Below, piece after piece: positions 7,813 to 16,071 of a stretch of 64,000 nucleotides of DNA. Every line of letters starts with the position of its first letter. Position 1 is the stretch's first letter. The stretch lies in assembly GCF_900101745.1 (NCBI RefSeq), contig NZ_FNAD01000001.1:781897-845896 (forward strand), written 5' to 3'. The stretch comes from Glycomyces harbinensis (GTDB lineage: Bacteria > Actinomycetota > Actinomycetes > Mycobacteriales > Micromonosporaceae). The position numbers were made by a program, and so were the translations under genes. The notes beneath the pieces are model-generated. The model made no database searches, was not told the origin of the DNA, and saw nothing but the letters and a program-made list of their open reading frames with translations.

Positions 7813-8685
7813 CTACAAAGCCGTCGTCTTGAGGAAGGCCCGGATCGCGGCCGTGACCTCGGCGGGACGCTCCATCTGCGGGGCGTGCGCGGTGTCGGGC
7901 AGGTCGAGGCGCCGCGCGCCGGGAATGCCGGACGCGGGGTCGGTGAGCAGGTCCGAGATCACCTGGAGTTCGGGCACGTCGGCGAGGCCGTTGACCACGA
8001 GGGCGGGCGCGCGGACCGCCTGGAGGAGGTCCTCGGTCGCGACCGCCGGCTCCCGCTCGGTCGGGCCCGGCTCGGTCCAGCGGCGCCGCACGTAGCCGCG
8101 GAACATGTCCTTCGCCCGGACCCAGACCCCTTCGGGCAGATCGTGTTCGGTGCGGTCGGGCCCGGCGATCATCCAGCGGAGGTGGGCTTCGACGTAGGCG
8201 GCGAGATCGGCCTCGAATTCGGGGACGCCGGTACCGTTCCCGACGCGGTAGCGCTCGCGCCGCTCGTCGGGAACCGAGTTCCGGACGCGGGCGATCGCCT
8301 GCTCCACGAAGGTCTGCGGCCAGGCGTGCCCGTCGAGGCCGGAGGCCACCAGCACCAGGCGTTCGACGCGGTCCGGTGCGACCAGCGCCGCCTGTACGGC
8401 GTGGCCGCCGCCCATCGAGTTCCCCACGAGGGTCGCCCGTTCGATCCGCAGCGCGTCCATGAACGCGAGCAGGTCCTCGTGGTAGGCGAAATCGCCTGTG
8501 CCGCTTTCGGATTCGCCGTACTCGCGGTGGTCGTAGCGGACGACGCGGTGGTCGCTCGCGAGGTCGGCGAACTGGTGGTCCCACGAGCGGCGGTCGAGCA
8601 GGCCGCCGTGGACGAAGACCACGACGGGCCCGTCTCCGGCCTCGTCGTAGCCGATCCGGACCCTGTTGACCGACACCGTCGCCAT
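7813..8685 (-). CDS. Alpha/beta-fold hydrolase
   Basis: 290 residues. The oxyanion strand is VVFVHGGLLDRRSW, the nucleophile elbow is GNSMGG (Ser near residue 92), the acid is in VVNGLADVPE and the base in DTAHAPQMERP, so the Ser-Asp-His triad is complete. It resembles the esterase, epoxide-hydrolase or carboxylesterase-like family; the substrate is unknown. A TAGAAT -10 box lies 6 nt before ATG (8692-8697) with no ribosome site, so the message is probably leaderless. Confidence 0.85.
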   Translation of the reverse strand: MATVSVNRVRIGYDEAGDGPVVVFVHGGLLDRRSWDHQFADLASDHRVVRYDHREYGESESGTGDFAYHEDLLAFMDALRIERATLVGNSMGGGHAVQAALVAPDRVERLVLVASGLDGHAWPQTFVEQAIARVRNSVPDERRERYRVGNGTGVPEFEADLAAYVEAHLRWMIAGPDRTEHDLPEGVWVRAKDMFRGYVRRRWTEPGPTEREPAVATEDLLQAVRAPALVVNGLADVPELQVISDLLTDPASGIPGARRLDLPDTAHAPQMERPAEVTAAIRAFLKTTAL

Positions 8686-8691
8686 CAGCCG

Positions 8692-8697
8692 ATTCTA
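8692..8697 (-). promoter_or_regulatory. -10 box, leaderless hydrolase promoter
   Basis: TAGAAT read on the minus strand, with 6 nt to the ATG of the alpha/beta hydrolase. No clear -35 is seen. Confidence 0.55.
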
Positions 8698-8718
8698 AGG
8701 CCCGCAGCGCAACGGCGC

Positions 8719-8937
8719 TCACTCGCCGGGGTCGTCGTCGGTCCCGTTCCAGGTCAGTGAGATGCGTTCGGGCCCGGGCTCCGCGGATTCGCCGGGCGCC
8801 GCATCGTCGTCGCCGGGAACGATCAAGGCGGTCTCGATGACCTCGACGGGGCCCTCGTTCGGGTAGACGACGAACTCGCCGGTGCTGATGAAATCACGGT
8901 CGCTCAACGGGACCTCCCTCGTTCGCCTGTCGCTCAA
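8719..8937 (-). CDS. Small acidic protein with duplicated RBS-start
   Basis: 72 residues from TTG at 8937, or 62 from a second TTG at 8907. Each TTG is preceded by GGAGGT at 4 nt, and the two GGAGGT-N4-TTGAGCGAC units are 30 nt apart in the same frame, so the first 10 codons (MSDRRTREVP) arose by duplication of a start region. The rest (EFVVYPNEGPVEVIETALIVPGDDD) is strongly acidic and without known domain. It lies between the hydrolase and the FMN-reductase operon. Function is unknown; the two good ribosome sites argue that it is translated. Confidence 0.6.
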   Translation of the reverse strand: MSDRRTREVPLSDRDFISTGEFVVYPNEGPVEVIETALIVPGDDDAAPGESAEPGPERISLTWNGTDDDPGE

Positions 8938-8987
8938 CGGTACCTCCGCGCGGCGGCCGCCGGGGTCCGCCGCCGGTCCCGCACGGA

Positions 8988-9020
8988 AAGCGGCCGCGAT
9001 CCGGGGGATCGCGGCCGCTT
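8988..9020 (-). terminator. Terminator of the monooxygenase operon
   Basis: AAGCGGCCGCGATC (8988-9001) and GATCGCGGCCGCTT (9007-9020) are perfect 14-bp arms with a 5-nt loop, 13 nt past the stop codon of the FMN reductase. Confidence 0.75.
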
Positions 9021-9033
9021 CGCCCGGATTCGG

Positions 9034-9741
9034 TCAGTCCCGCTGCTGGCGCGGCAGGGCCGAGCCGCCGGTGGCCAGGCGCATCAGGTCGGTGCTCAGG
9101 TCGACCTCGAGCTCCGTGCCTCCGGCGCTGCCGAACTCGTGCTGGTAGTGGTTCCACGACTCGCTGCGGACCTGCTCGGCGAAGCCGGACTCCATGAGCA
9201 GCAGGGCCTCGATCGCGGCGCGGTCGATCCGCTCCCCCAGCTCGCGCGAGTTCCAGTCCTCGCTCGCGGCGAAGACCGAGGTCGGCACGGTCATCGTGCG
9301 CAGGTAGGCGAACAGCGAGCGCATCTGCTCGTCCACCACCAGCGCGTGCCGCGCGGTCCCGGCGGTCGCGGCCAGCACCACCGGCTTGGCGATGAGCAGG
9401 TCGTTGTCGAGGACGTGGAAGAACGAGCTGAACAGGCCGCTGGGGGCGGCCTTGTAGACCGGGGCGCTGGCGACCACGGCGTCGGCGCGGCCGAGCAGTT
9501 CGATCGCGCGGGTCATCTTGGGGCCCATGAGCTGCGAGACGATGGCGGTCGTGATCTCGGTGGCGAGGGAGCGCAGGTCGACGACGTCGGTGCGCACCGA
9601 TTCGCCGCGCTCCTCGGCGCGGGCGCCGATGCGGTTCGCGATGCGGTCGGCGAGCATCCGCGTCGAGGACGGGTCGCTGGTGCCGCCGCTGACGACGACG
9701 AGCCGGAACGGCTCGGCGCCGGAAGTCTGCTGGTCGTTCAC
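9034..9741 (-). CDS. NADPH-dependent FMN reductase (CE1759 family)
   Basis: 235 residues from GTG, which overlaps the MarR stop codon (GTGA); AGGAGG lies 8 nt upstream. It has the flavodoxin-like fold of NADPH:FMN reductases: LVVVSGGTSDPSSTRMLADR for the phosphate loop, then ADAVVASAPVYKAAPSGLFSSFFH. It would supply reduced FMN to the luciferase-like monooxygenase encoded at the head of the operon, the same pairing known for CE1758/CE1759-type genes. The last ~50 residues are a family-typical tail. Confidence 0.85.
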   Translation of the reverse strand: MNDQQTSGAEPFRLVVVSGGTSDPSSTRMLADRIANRIGARAEERGESVRTDVVDLRSLATEITTAIVSQLMGPKMTRAIELLGRADAVVASAPVYKAAPSGLFSSFFHVLDNDLLIAKPVVLAATAGTARHALVVDEQMRSLFAYLRTMTVPTSVFAASEDWNSRELGERIDRAAIEALLLMESGFAEQVRSESWNHYQHEFGSAGGTELEVDLSTDLMRLATGGSALPRQQRD

Positions 9742-10226
9742 AGGGTGGCCTCCTGTCGGTTCGGGTGGGGCTGGGCGGGCGGAAACGGTTCGCCCTGCGC
9801 GGCGAGCTTGCGGCCGATGGCCTCGAGCTGGCGCATCTCCTCGTCGGTGAGGGCGGCGGTGACGGCGCGGGCGACGTCCACGGCGTGGCGTCCGCCGACG
9901 CGGCGCTGCTGCTCGCGCCCGGCCGCGGTGAGCGCGAGCCGGACGCCGCGCCCGTCGGCCGGGTCGGCGGCGCGCTCGACCAGGCCCCGATCGGCGAGGC
10001 GCTCCACGAGCCGCGACAGGGCGGGCTGGCTGAGCAGCACGCCCCGGCCGAGTTCGTAGAGCCGCATCGGACCGTCGTGTTTGGACAGGGTGTAGAGCAC
10101 GTCGTACTCGCGCATGGACACCTCGCCCCAGATCGGTTCGGCGTTGAACCGCTTCATGAGCGACGCGTGCGCGGTGAGCAGCGACTCCCACGCCTCGTTC
10201 GCCCGGCGGCTCCTGCTGCGGGTCAT
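9738..10226 (-). CDS. MarR-family transcriptional regulator
   Basis: 162 residues. A winged helix covers residues 35-110, with the recognition region LSQPALSRLVERLADRGLVER and wing DPADGRGVRLALTAAGR. The ATG is 2 nt after the monooxygenase stop codon, and its own stop overlaps the FMN-reductase start, so the three genes are translationally coupled. It probably represses the operon from the dyad at 11453-11464 and responds to a phenolic or oxidising compound. Confidence 0.88.
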   Translation of the reverse strand: MTRSRSRRANEAWESLLTAHASLMKRFNAEPIWGEVSMREYDVLYTLSKHDGPMRLYELGRGVLLSQPALSRLVERLADRGLVERAADPADGRGVRLALTAAGREQQRRVGGRHAVDVARAVTAALTDEEMRQLEAIGRKLAAQGEPFPPAQPHPNRQEATL

Positions 10227-10228
10227 GG

Positions 10229-11413
10229 CTAGCCCAGGCCCGGGTACTCGGCGGAGGCGTCGCTGTCCTGGTAGGGCGAGGCGCCCGTGACGTTGTCGCC
10301 GCGGTTGGCGTTCGGGCGCGGTTGGCGGGCCGGGCCGTCGCCGTACTTGGCCGCCACGCGCCCGGCGTGCGTCGGGGCGTCGGCCGACTCGGGGTCGCGC
10401 CGGGAGGCGAGCTCCTTGCGCAGCACCGGGACGACTTCGCCGCCGAGCAGTTCGAGCTGGTCGAGGACCATGTTCAGCGGCATGCCCGCGTGGTCGACGA
10501 GGAACATCTGGCGCTGGTAGTCGCCGAACGCGTCGTGGAAGGTCAGGGTCTTGTCGATGACCTCCTGCGGGCTGCCGACGGTGAGCGGGGTGCCCTTGGT
10601 GAACTCCTCCAGGGTCGGGCCGTGGCCGTAGACGGGGGCCTCGTCGAAGTAGGGGCGGAACTCCTTGACCGCGTCCTGCGAGCGCTTGGCGATGTAGGCC
10701 TGGCCGCCGACGCCGACGATGGCCTGCTTCTTCGTGCCGTGCCCGTAGTGCTCGAAGCGCTGGCGGTAGAAGTCGATGAGGCGCTTGGAGTGCGAGGTGG
10801 GCCAGAAGATGTGGTTGGCGAAGAACCCGTTGCCGTAGAAGGCGGCCTGCTCGGCGATCTCGGGCGTGCGGATCGAGCCGTGCCACACGAACGGGGGCAC
10901 GTCGTCCAGCGGCCGGGGCGTGGAGGTGAAGCCCTGGAGCGCGGTGCGGAACTGGCCCTCCCAGTCCACGACGTCCTCGCGCCACAGGCGGTGCAGGAGG
11001 TTGTAGTTCTCCAGTGCGATCGCCAGGCCCTGGCGGATGTCCTGGCCGAACCACGGGTAGACCGGCGCGGTGTTGCCGCGCCCGAGCATGAGGTCCATGC
11101 GGCCCTTGGAGAGGTGCTGGAGCATCGCGTACTCCTCGGCGATGCGCACCGGGTCGTTGGTGGTGATGAGGGTGGTCGCGGTGGTGAGCACGAGCCGCTC
11201 GGTGAGGGCGGCGATGTGGGCCAGCAGCGTGGTCGGGGAGGAGGAGAAGAACGGCGGGTTGTGGTGCTCGCCGATCGCGAAGGCGTCCAGGCCGACCTCT
11301 TCGGCCTTGACGGCGATCTTGAGGATCGCGTCGATCCGCTCGGCCTCGCTCGGGGTCTTCCCCGAGACGGGGTCGCGCGTGATGTCACTGACTGAGAAGA
11401 TCCCGAACTGCAT
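10229..11413 (-). CDS. Luciferase-like FMN-dependent monooxygenase (CE1758 family)
   Basis: 394 residues. The start MQFGIFSVSDIT and the blocks EEVGLDAFAIGEHHNPPF, LSKGRMDLMLGRGN and PFVWHGSIRTPEIAEQA are those of the bacterial-luciferase TIM-barrel superfamily, which uses reduced FMN and O2. It is the first gene of an operon with MarR and FMN-reductase genes, so it is a two-component flavin monooxygenase. The C-terminal 50 residues are hydrophilic and look disordered. The substrate is unknown. Confidence 0.88.
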   Translation of the reverse strand: MQFGIFSVSDITRDPVSGKTPSEAERIDAILKIAVKAEEVGLDAFAIGEHHNPPFFSSSPTTLLAHIAALTERLVLTTATTLITTNDPVRIAEEYAMLQHLSKGRMDLMLGRGNTAPVYPWFGQDIRQGLAIALENYNLLHRLWREDVVDWEGQFRTALQGFTSTPRPLDDVPPFVWHGSIRTPEIAEQAAFYGNGFFANHIFWPTSHSKRLIDFYRQRFEHYGHGTKKQAIVGVGGQAYIAKRSQDAVKEFRPYFDEAPVYGHGPTLEEFTKGTPLTVGSPQEVIDKTLTFHDAFGDYQRQMFLVDHAGMPLNMVLDQLELLGGEVVPVLRKELASRRDPESADAPTHAGRVAAKYGDGPARQPRPNANRGDNVTGASPYQDSDASAEYPGLG

Positions 11414-11452
11414 CGGATTTCCTGCTCTCCCCGCCGCGGCGGCTCAAAGTTC

Positions 11453-11464
11453 ATGCGTTTGCAT
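11453..11464. promoter_or_regulatory. Dyad upstream of the monooxygenase operon
   Basis: ATGC-GTTT-GCAT, 39 bp before the first start codon of the operon, is a perfect 4-bp-arm dyad in an otherwise unstructured 204-bp spacer. It is a candidate MarR binding site, by position only. Confidence 0.4.
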
Positions 11465-11617
11465 CTACCTCAACCATGCCTCGGCGGGTCCTATTCCCCG
11501 TGCGGGGCCGTGACGAGCCCCACCGGCGTCGACTGCCGGCGCGGCTTTGACAACGGCTCGTCCGCGGCGCACGTATCAAGCGCATCGACCACCGGACGAC
11601 GGAAAGAGGCACAGAGC

Positions 11618-12802
11618 GTGCGATACAGGACTAGGCGAGTGCGCGGCGCGGCCGCGGTCGCGGCGATCTCCGCGGTGTTCGCGGCCGGCGCCTGCAGCGG
11701 CGGGGCCGCCGAGGAGGGCGGCGCGGCGTCCGAGCCCGGCTCGGACGCCGTGGCCGAGGCGGAGCGGCTCTACCAGATCCTCAACGAGAGCTGGGCCATC
11801 GAGGACGAGCTGCTCACGATCGAGCTGCGGGTCGCCAAGCGCTGCATGGAGGACGCCGGGTTCCAGGTCCACGACCCCGCCGTCTTCCAGGAGACGGACT
11901 TCAGCTCCTATGGGACGGCGGGCTTTCTCACCGACGCGCCCGTCCGGGCCGTGCCGACCCCGGAGGCCGCCGAGGAGTGGGGGTTCGGGGTCTGGACCGA
12001 GTTCGTCGGGAATCCCGGAAACGAGGAGCTGGCCGAAGAGCTGCTCACGCCCGAGGCGCGGGCGGCCTTCAACATGCCCGAGGGGGACTACGAGGCGCCC
12101 GACGAGAGCGAATGGGACGCCGAAGGCGAGGAGTACCAGTCGGAATGGATCGAGGCCTACACCGGGTCGCCCGCGATCCCCAGCGATGTGAAGGGCCCTG
12201 AGCCCGATTTCGCGGCGCCCATGGGCGGCTGCGAACTGGAGATGGTCGAGACCATCTACGGCGAGCCTTACACCGTGGACATCGGAGGCGAGGGCGACAG
12301 CGACGGCGACGGCGTGGAGGAGGACGACGAGTCGTACACGGCCACGCACGAGCCGAGTCCCGTAGCCGAGATCGAGGACTTCGAGGACTACGGAAATCTG
12401 CTGGCGCGCCTCGACGGCGAGGACGTGGCCTTCGAGACCTGCCTCATCGACAGCGGCTACGAGGGCTGGGAACTCGGCGACAGCTTCTATCCGCCGCTGT
12501 GGGAGTACTTCGGGTCGATGTACGACCCGGCCTACTTCGAGCAGTACGGCGAGGAGGGGCTCGAAGTCCCAGAGGCGCCTGAGGAGATCCCGGGAGACTT
12601 CATGGGCGTGCTGGAGCTCGAACGCGCCATGGCGGTCGACTTCGCGGCCTGCGGCCGGGAGAGCGGACTGCGCGAGGCGATCGTGCAGGGCTGGGCCGCG
12701 ATACTGGTCGAGGCCTACCAGCCGCTGGAGACCGACATCGTCGCCTGGCAGGAGAAGATGCAGGGGCACCTCGACGACGCGCAGGACTACCTCCAGGGGT
12801 AG
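11618..12802 (+). CDS. Unknown acidic lipoprotein
   Basis: 394 residues from GTG, with AGAGG upstream. A basic start and hydrophobic stretch lead to the lipobox AAGAC near residue 26, so it is anchored outside the membrane. No known domain is recognised. The mature part is very acidic and has Cys residues in spaced contexts: AKRCMEDAGF, MGGCELEME-like, FETCLIDSGY and FAACGRESGL. The first and third resemble each other (C-x-x-(D/S)-(A/S)-G-(F/Y)) and could mark a repeated half-domain held by disulfides. It stands alone between the monooxygenase operon and an ABC exporter. Confidence 0.72.
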   Translation: MRYRTRRVRGAAAVAAISAVFAAGACSGGAAEEGGAASEPGSDAVAEAERLYQILNESWAIEDELLTIELRVAKRCMEDAGFQVHDPAVFQETDFSSYGTAGFLTDAPVRAVPTPEAAEEWGFGVWTEFVGNPGNEELAEELLTPEARAAFNMPEGDYEAPDESEWDAEGEEYQSEWIEAYTGSPAIPSDVKGPEPDFAAPMGGCELEMVETIYGEPYTVDIGGEGDSDGDGVEEDDESYTATHEPSPVAEIEDFEDYGNLLARLDGEDVAFETCLIDSGYEGWELGDSFYPPLWEYFGSMYDPAYFEQYGEEGLEVPEAPEEIPGDFMGVLELERAMAVDFAACGRESGLREAIVQGWAAILVEAYQPLETDIVAWQEKMQGHLDDAQDYLQG

Positions 12803-12812
12803 CCCCGCCGGC

Positions 12813-12834
12813 GCCGCCGCGTTTTAGCGGTGGC
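12813..12834 (+). terminator. Weak hairpin after the lipoprotein gene
   Basis: GCCGCCGC (12813-12820) pairs with GCGGTGGC (12827-12834) with one mismatch, and the loop is GTTTTA. It begins 10 nt after the stop codon. Confidence 0.4.
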
Positions 12835-12893
12835 GGCATGTCGGTCCTCCCTGCGATGATGCCGCGGGAACGACCGGAGCGGAAGGCGGGCGG

Positions 12894-14861
12894 ATGCGGC
12901 GGTACTTGCGGCGATTGCGGGCGTTCATACCACGGCAGCGGAGCACGAGCGGGCGGCTGAAGCGGGAGGAGCTGCCCGAACTGGAGGACCTGGCGTGGTA
13001 CTCGCACGCCGAGCAGGCCGAGAACGCCTCGTTCTGGCGGATGGCGAGGCGGCTGCCGGGCCTGATGGGCCAGGCGTTCCGCGTCGCGTGGGCGGCGGCC
13101 CCGGCGATGACGGTGACCGCCTTGGCGCTCAACGTGGTCGCGGGCGTCGCCACCACGACCGCGCTCCTGGCGGTCACCGACGTGACCATGGCCCTGTTCG
13201 CCCCGGGCGCCACCTGGGACCGCGTGGTCGACGCCGGGCCCGCGCTGCTCGTCCTGGCGGTCGCGGCCGGAACGCGGTCGGGCCTGGGCCTCGTCGCGGG
13301 TTGGGCGCAGCAGCGGCTGGAACCGCTGGTGCACAACAGGACCGAGGCCGAATTCTTCCGGCTCACGACGCAGGTCCCGCGGTCGGCGTTCGACGACGAC
13401 GCGTTCGCCGACCGCATCGAGGCCTCCCGCAACCGCGGCATGCGCTCGGTCGTCATGCTCGTGACCGACGTCGTGGACCTGGTGACCGGCCTGGTCACCG
13501 TCATCGCGGTCGGTGCGGCGCTCGCGGTGATCCACCCGGCGCTGCTGCCGCTGCTGTTCGCCGCCGCGCTCCCGACCGGCTGGGCGGCGGTCCGGTCGGC
13601 GCGGCTCCAGTACGTCTCGAACCGGTCCCGGGTGTCGCGGCGGCGGCGCCTGTGGATGCTGGAGATGCACATGGCCGACCGGTACTCGGCCGCCGACCTG
13701 CGGCTGCACGAGGCGGCCCCGTGGCTGCGCGGCCAGCACGCGGCGATGGTCGACGCCGAGACCCGCGCCGACTTCGAGGTGATCCGCCGCCAGACCCTCA
13801 CCAGGGCCGTCGGCCAGACCGCTTCGGGAGTGGCCGTCGCCGGCGTGTACGCGGTCCTGCTGTGGATGCTCATCGAGGGCGTGGTCCCGCTGGGGATCGC
13901 CGCGGCGGCGGTCGTGGCGCTCCAGCAGGGCAGCGGCGCGATGGCGAACCTGCTCGTGGCCGTGAACCAGACGTACGACGACGGGCTGTACGTCTCCGAC
14001 CATGCCGAGTTCCTGGAGATGGCGAAGGAGCGCATCGCCGACCAGCCGCACCTGACGGCCCCCGCGCCGGTCGAGGCGCGGACCGCGGCGCTCCCAGCGC
14101 CCGAGACGATCGAAGTCGAGGGCGTCTCGTTCCGCTACCCGGGCAAGGACGTCGACGCCCTCACCGACGTGTGCCTGACGGTCCGCAGGGGCGAGACCAC
14201 GGCGCTGGTGGGCGAGAACGGATCGGGGAAGTCCACCCTCGCGCACCTGCTGGCGGGCCTGTACCGGCCCACGTCGGGCCGCATCCTGTGGGACGGCGTC
14301 GACATCGGCGAGGTCGACCCCGCGCTGTGGCGCACCCACATCTCGATGGTGTCCCAGCAGGTCATGCGGTGGCCGTTCACCGCGGAGATCGCGATCCGGC
14401 TCGGGCGGGCCTCGGCACCGGTCGACCGCGACCGGATCGAATCGGCCGCGAAGGCCGCCGGCGCGCACGAAATGATCACCGGCTTCGACAACGGCTACCG
14501 GCAGCTGCTCGACCGGATGTTCAAGGAGGGCACCGACCTCAGCGGCGGCCAGTGGCAGCGCCTCGCCTCGGCCAGGGGCCTGTACCGCGACGAGGGCGGC
14601 CTGCTCATCTGCGACGAGCCGTCGGCGGCCCTGGACGCGAAGGCGGAGGCGGCCCTGTTCGCGACCTTGCGGGGCCGCTCGGGCCGGGCGACGACGGTCA
14701 TCATCTCGCACCGCCTGCAAGGGGTGGTGCACGCCGACCAGATCGCGGTCCTGGAGGAGGGCCGCCTCACCGAACTGGACGGCCACGCCGCCCTCCTCGC
14801 GGCGGGCGGCGCCTATGCCGAGCTGTTCGAGCTGCAATCGCGATCGTATGTGGCCGAATAG
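12894..14861 (+). CDS. ABC exporter, fused permease-ATPase
   Basis: 655 residues. The N-terminal half has about five to six membrane segments (around residues 65-95, 115-135, 195-235 and 305-345). The C-terminal half is an ATPase with Walker A GENGSGKST (near 445), signature LSGGQWQR, Walker B LLICDEPSAALD and the switch His in IISHR. The sequence type resembles half-transporters found with lanthipeptide and other peptide-export loci of actinobacteria, but no precursor peptide or modification gene lies beside it. As a half-size transporter it must dimerise. Cargo is unknown. Confidence 0.87.
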   Translation: MRRYLRRLRAFIPRQRSTSGRLKREELPELEDLAWYSHAEQAENASFWRMARRLPGLMGQAFRVAWAAAPAMTVTALALNVVAGVATTTALLAVTDVTMALFAPGATWDRVVDAGPALLVLAVAAGTRSGLGLVAGWAQQRLEPLVHNRTEAEFFRLTTQVPRSAFDDDAFADRIEASRNRGMRSVVMLVTDVVDLVTGLVTVIAVGAALAVIHPALLPLLFAAALPTGWAAVRSARLQYVSNRSRVSRRRRLWMLEMHMADRYSAADLRLHEAAPWLRGQHAAMVDAETRADFEVIRRQTLTRAVGQTASGVAVAGVYAVLLWMLIEGVVPLGIAAAAVVALQQGSGAMANLLVAVNQTYDDGLYVSDHAEFLEMAKERIADQPHLTAPAPVEARTAALPAPETIEVEGVSFRYPGKDVDALTDVCLTVRRGETTALVGENGSGKSTLAHLLAGLYRPTSGRILWDGVDIGEVDPALWRTHISMVSQQVMRWPFTAEIAIRLGRASAPVDRDRIESAAKAAGAHEMITGFDNGYRQLLDRMFKEGTDLSGGQWQRLASARGLYRDEGGLLICDEPSAALDAKAEAALFATLRGRSGRATTVIISHRLQGVVHADQIAVLEEGRLTELDGHAALLAAGGAYAELFELQSRSYVAE

Positions 14862-14894
14862 GTTCCGCGCCGGGAGCCGATCCGGTCGGTCGCC

Positions 14895-15395
14895 TCACCC
14901 CGCGGCGCGGCCGTGGACGAACAGGGCCCATCCGAGGGCCAGGAGCGAACCGAGCGAGGCCACGCCGCGGACGGTGTTCCAGGCGATCCACTTGGCCTCG
15001 ACGCGCTCGCGCAGGGCGGCGATGTCCACGATCGCGTCCGGGTCGCCCGCGTCGGCGAGTCGGTCGTTGAGCGGCACGTTGACCGCCATGGTGCCGATGA
15101 ACATGACCAGGGCGAGCGCCAGCGCGACGACGGCCCACGGCAGGGCCGCGCGGTTCGACGAGGCCCAGGTCAGCGCGGTGGCGGCGGCGGTGAAGAGCAC
15201 CGAGCCCAGGAACGCGGGCATGAACCAGCCGTTGATGATGACCTTGTTGATCTGCTGCATCGTCGCGACCCAGGCCTTGTCGTCGAGGATCTTGATGCCG
15301 GGCATGACCGCGTAGGAGAACCCGGTGAAGAGCCCGGCCATCATGCCGGCGCTGATGAGGGAGGCGAGGAGGGCGAGCAGTTGGAGGAGTTGCAC
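14895..15395 (-). CDS. DUF1772 (anthrone-oxygenase-like) membrane protein
   Basis: 166 residues from GTG with AAAGG upstream. There are four hydrophobic helices (residues 4-30, 55-77, 83-107 and 143-160). The pattern GLFTGFSYAVMPGI, MQQINKVIINGWFMPAF and FIGTMAVNVPLNDRL is that of DUF1772, a family named after fungal anthrone oxygenases whose bacterial role is unsettled. It is divergent from a TetR gene across a spacer with three matching half-sites, so it is probably that repressor's target. Confidence 0.85.
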   Translation of the reverse strand: MQLLQLLALLASLISAGMMAGLFTGFSYAVMPGIKILDDKAWVATMQQINKVIINGWFMPAFLGSVLFTAAATALTWASSNRAALPWAVVALALALVMFIGTMAVNVPLNDRLADAGDPDAIVDIAALRERVEAKWIAWNTVRGVASLGSLLALGWALFVHGRAAG

Positions 15396-15442
15396 GGGAC
15401 CGGCCTTTCAGAGACTTACTCTGTTTGAAGTACTATGATTGA

Positions 15443-15476
15443 AGTGGTTTGAACTTACCACTACACTCGCAGTGGT
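15443..15476. promoter_or_regulatory. TetR operator array and promoter in the divergent spacer
   Basis: AGTGGT (15443-15448), ACCACT (15457-15462) and AGTGGT (15471-15476) alternate in orientation with 8-nt gaps, forming two overlapping inverted repeats. A plus-strand promoter, TTGAAG (15439-15444) and TACACT (15462-15467) with 17-nt spacing, runs through them toward the TetR gene. This points to autorepression. Confidence 0.68.
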
Positions 15477-15497
15477 GTCAACGAGGAAGTGCGGGAG

Positions 15498-16067
15498 ATG
15501 CGCCAGAACCCTGAACGCCGGACGGCCCTGATCGACGCCGCCATCGAAGTGCTCGCGGCCCAAGGCGCGCGCGGACTGACCTTCCGCGCCGTCGACCAGC
15601 AGGCGGGCGTGCCGATCGGCACCGCCTCGAACTACTTCGCCAGCCGCGACGCCCTCCTGGTGCAGGCCGGCGAGCGCGTCTTCGAGAAGCTCGACCCGAA
15701 CACGGCCCCGATGCCCGCGGACCTCCCCCGCACCCGCGAGAGCGTCGACAGGGCGATGCACGCCATGGTCGAGCGGATCACCGCCTACCCGTCCGGCTAT
15801 CTCGCCGTGCTGGAGCTGCGCCTGGAGTCGACCCGCAGGCCCGAGCTGCGCGAGGTGCTCACCGGGCAGATCCGCGGCCACTTCCAGAAGGACCTCGACC
15901 TCCACCGCAAGGCCGGGTTGCCCGGCGACGAGCAGGCGATGACGCTGCTCTACCTCGCGCTGGCCGGGCTCATCGTCGAGCGGTTGACGCTCCCGGACTT
16001 CCTCGGGCCCGAGACCGTCGACCCGCTCATCACCGCGCTCGTGGAGCGGGTGGTCCCCGGGGACTGA
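15498..16067 (+). CDS. TetR-family transcriptional regulator
   Basis: 189 residues. ATG 15498 is chosen because GAGGAAG lies 8 nt upstream; GTG 15489 is in frame but has the site too close. The N-terminal helix-turn-helix reads GLTFRAVDQQAGVPIGTASNYFASRDAL, a classic TetR signature. The C-terminal ligand domain is helical and unclassified. It likely controls itself and the divergent DUF1772 gene. It converges with the AraC gene, 4 nt apart. Confidence 0.9.
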   Translation: MRQNPERRTALIDAAIEVLAAQGARGLTFRAVDQQAGVPIGTASNYFASRDALLVQAGERVFEKLDPNTAPMPADLPRTRESVDRAMHAMVERITAYPSGYLAVLELRLESTRRPELREVLTGQIRGHFQKDLDLHRKAGLPGDEQAMTLLYLALAGLIVERLTLPDFLGPETVDPLITALVERVVPGD

Positions 16068-16071
16068 GCGG

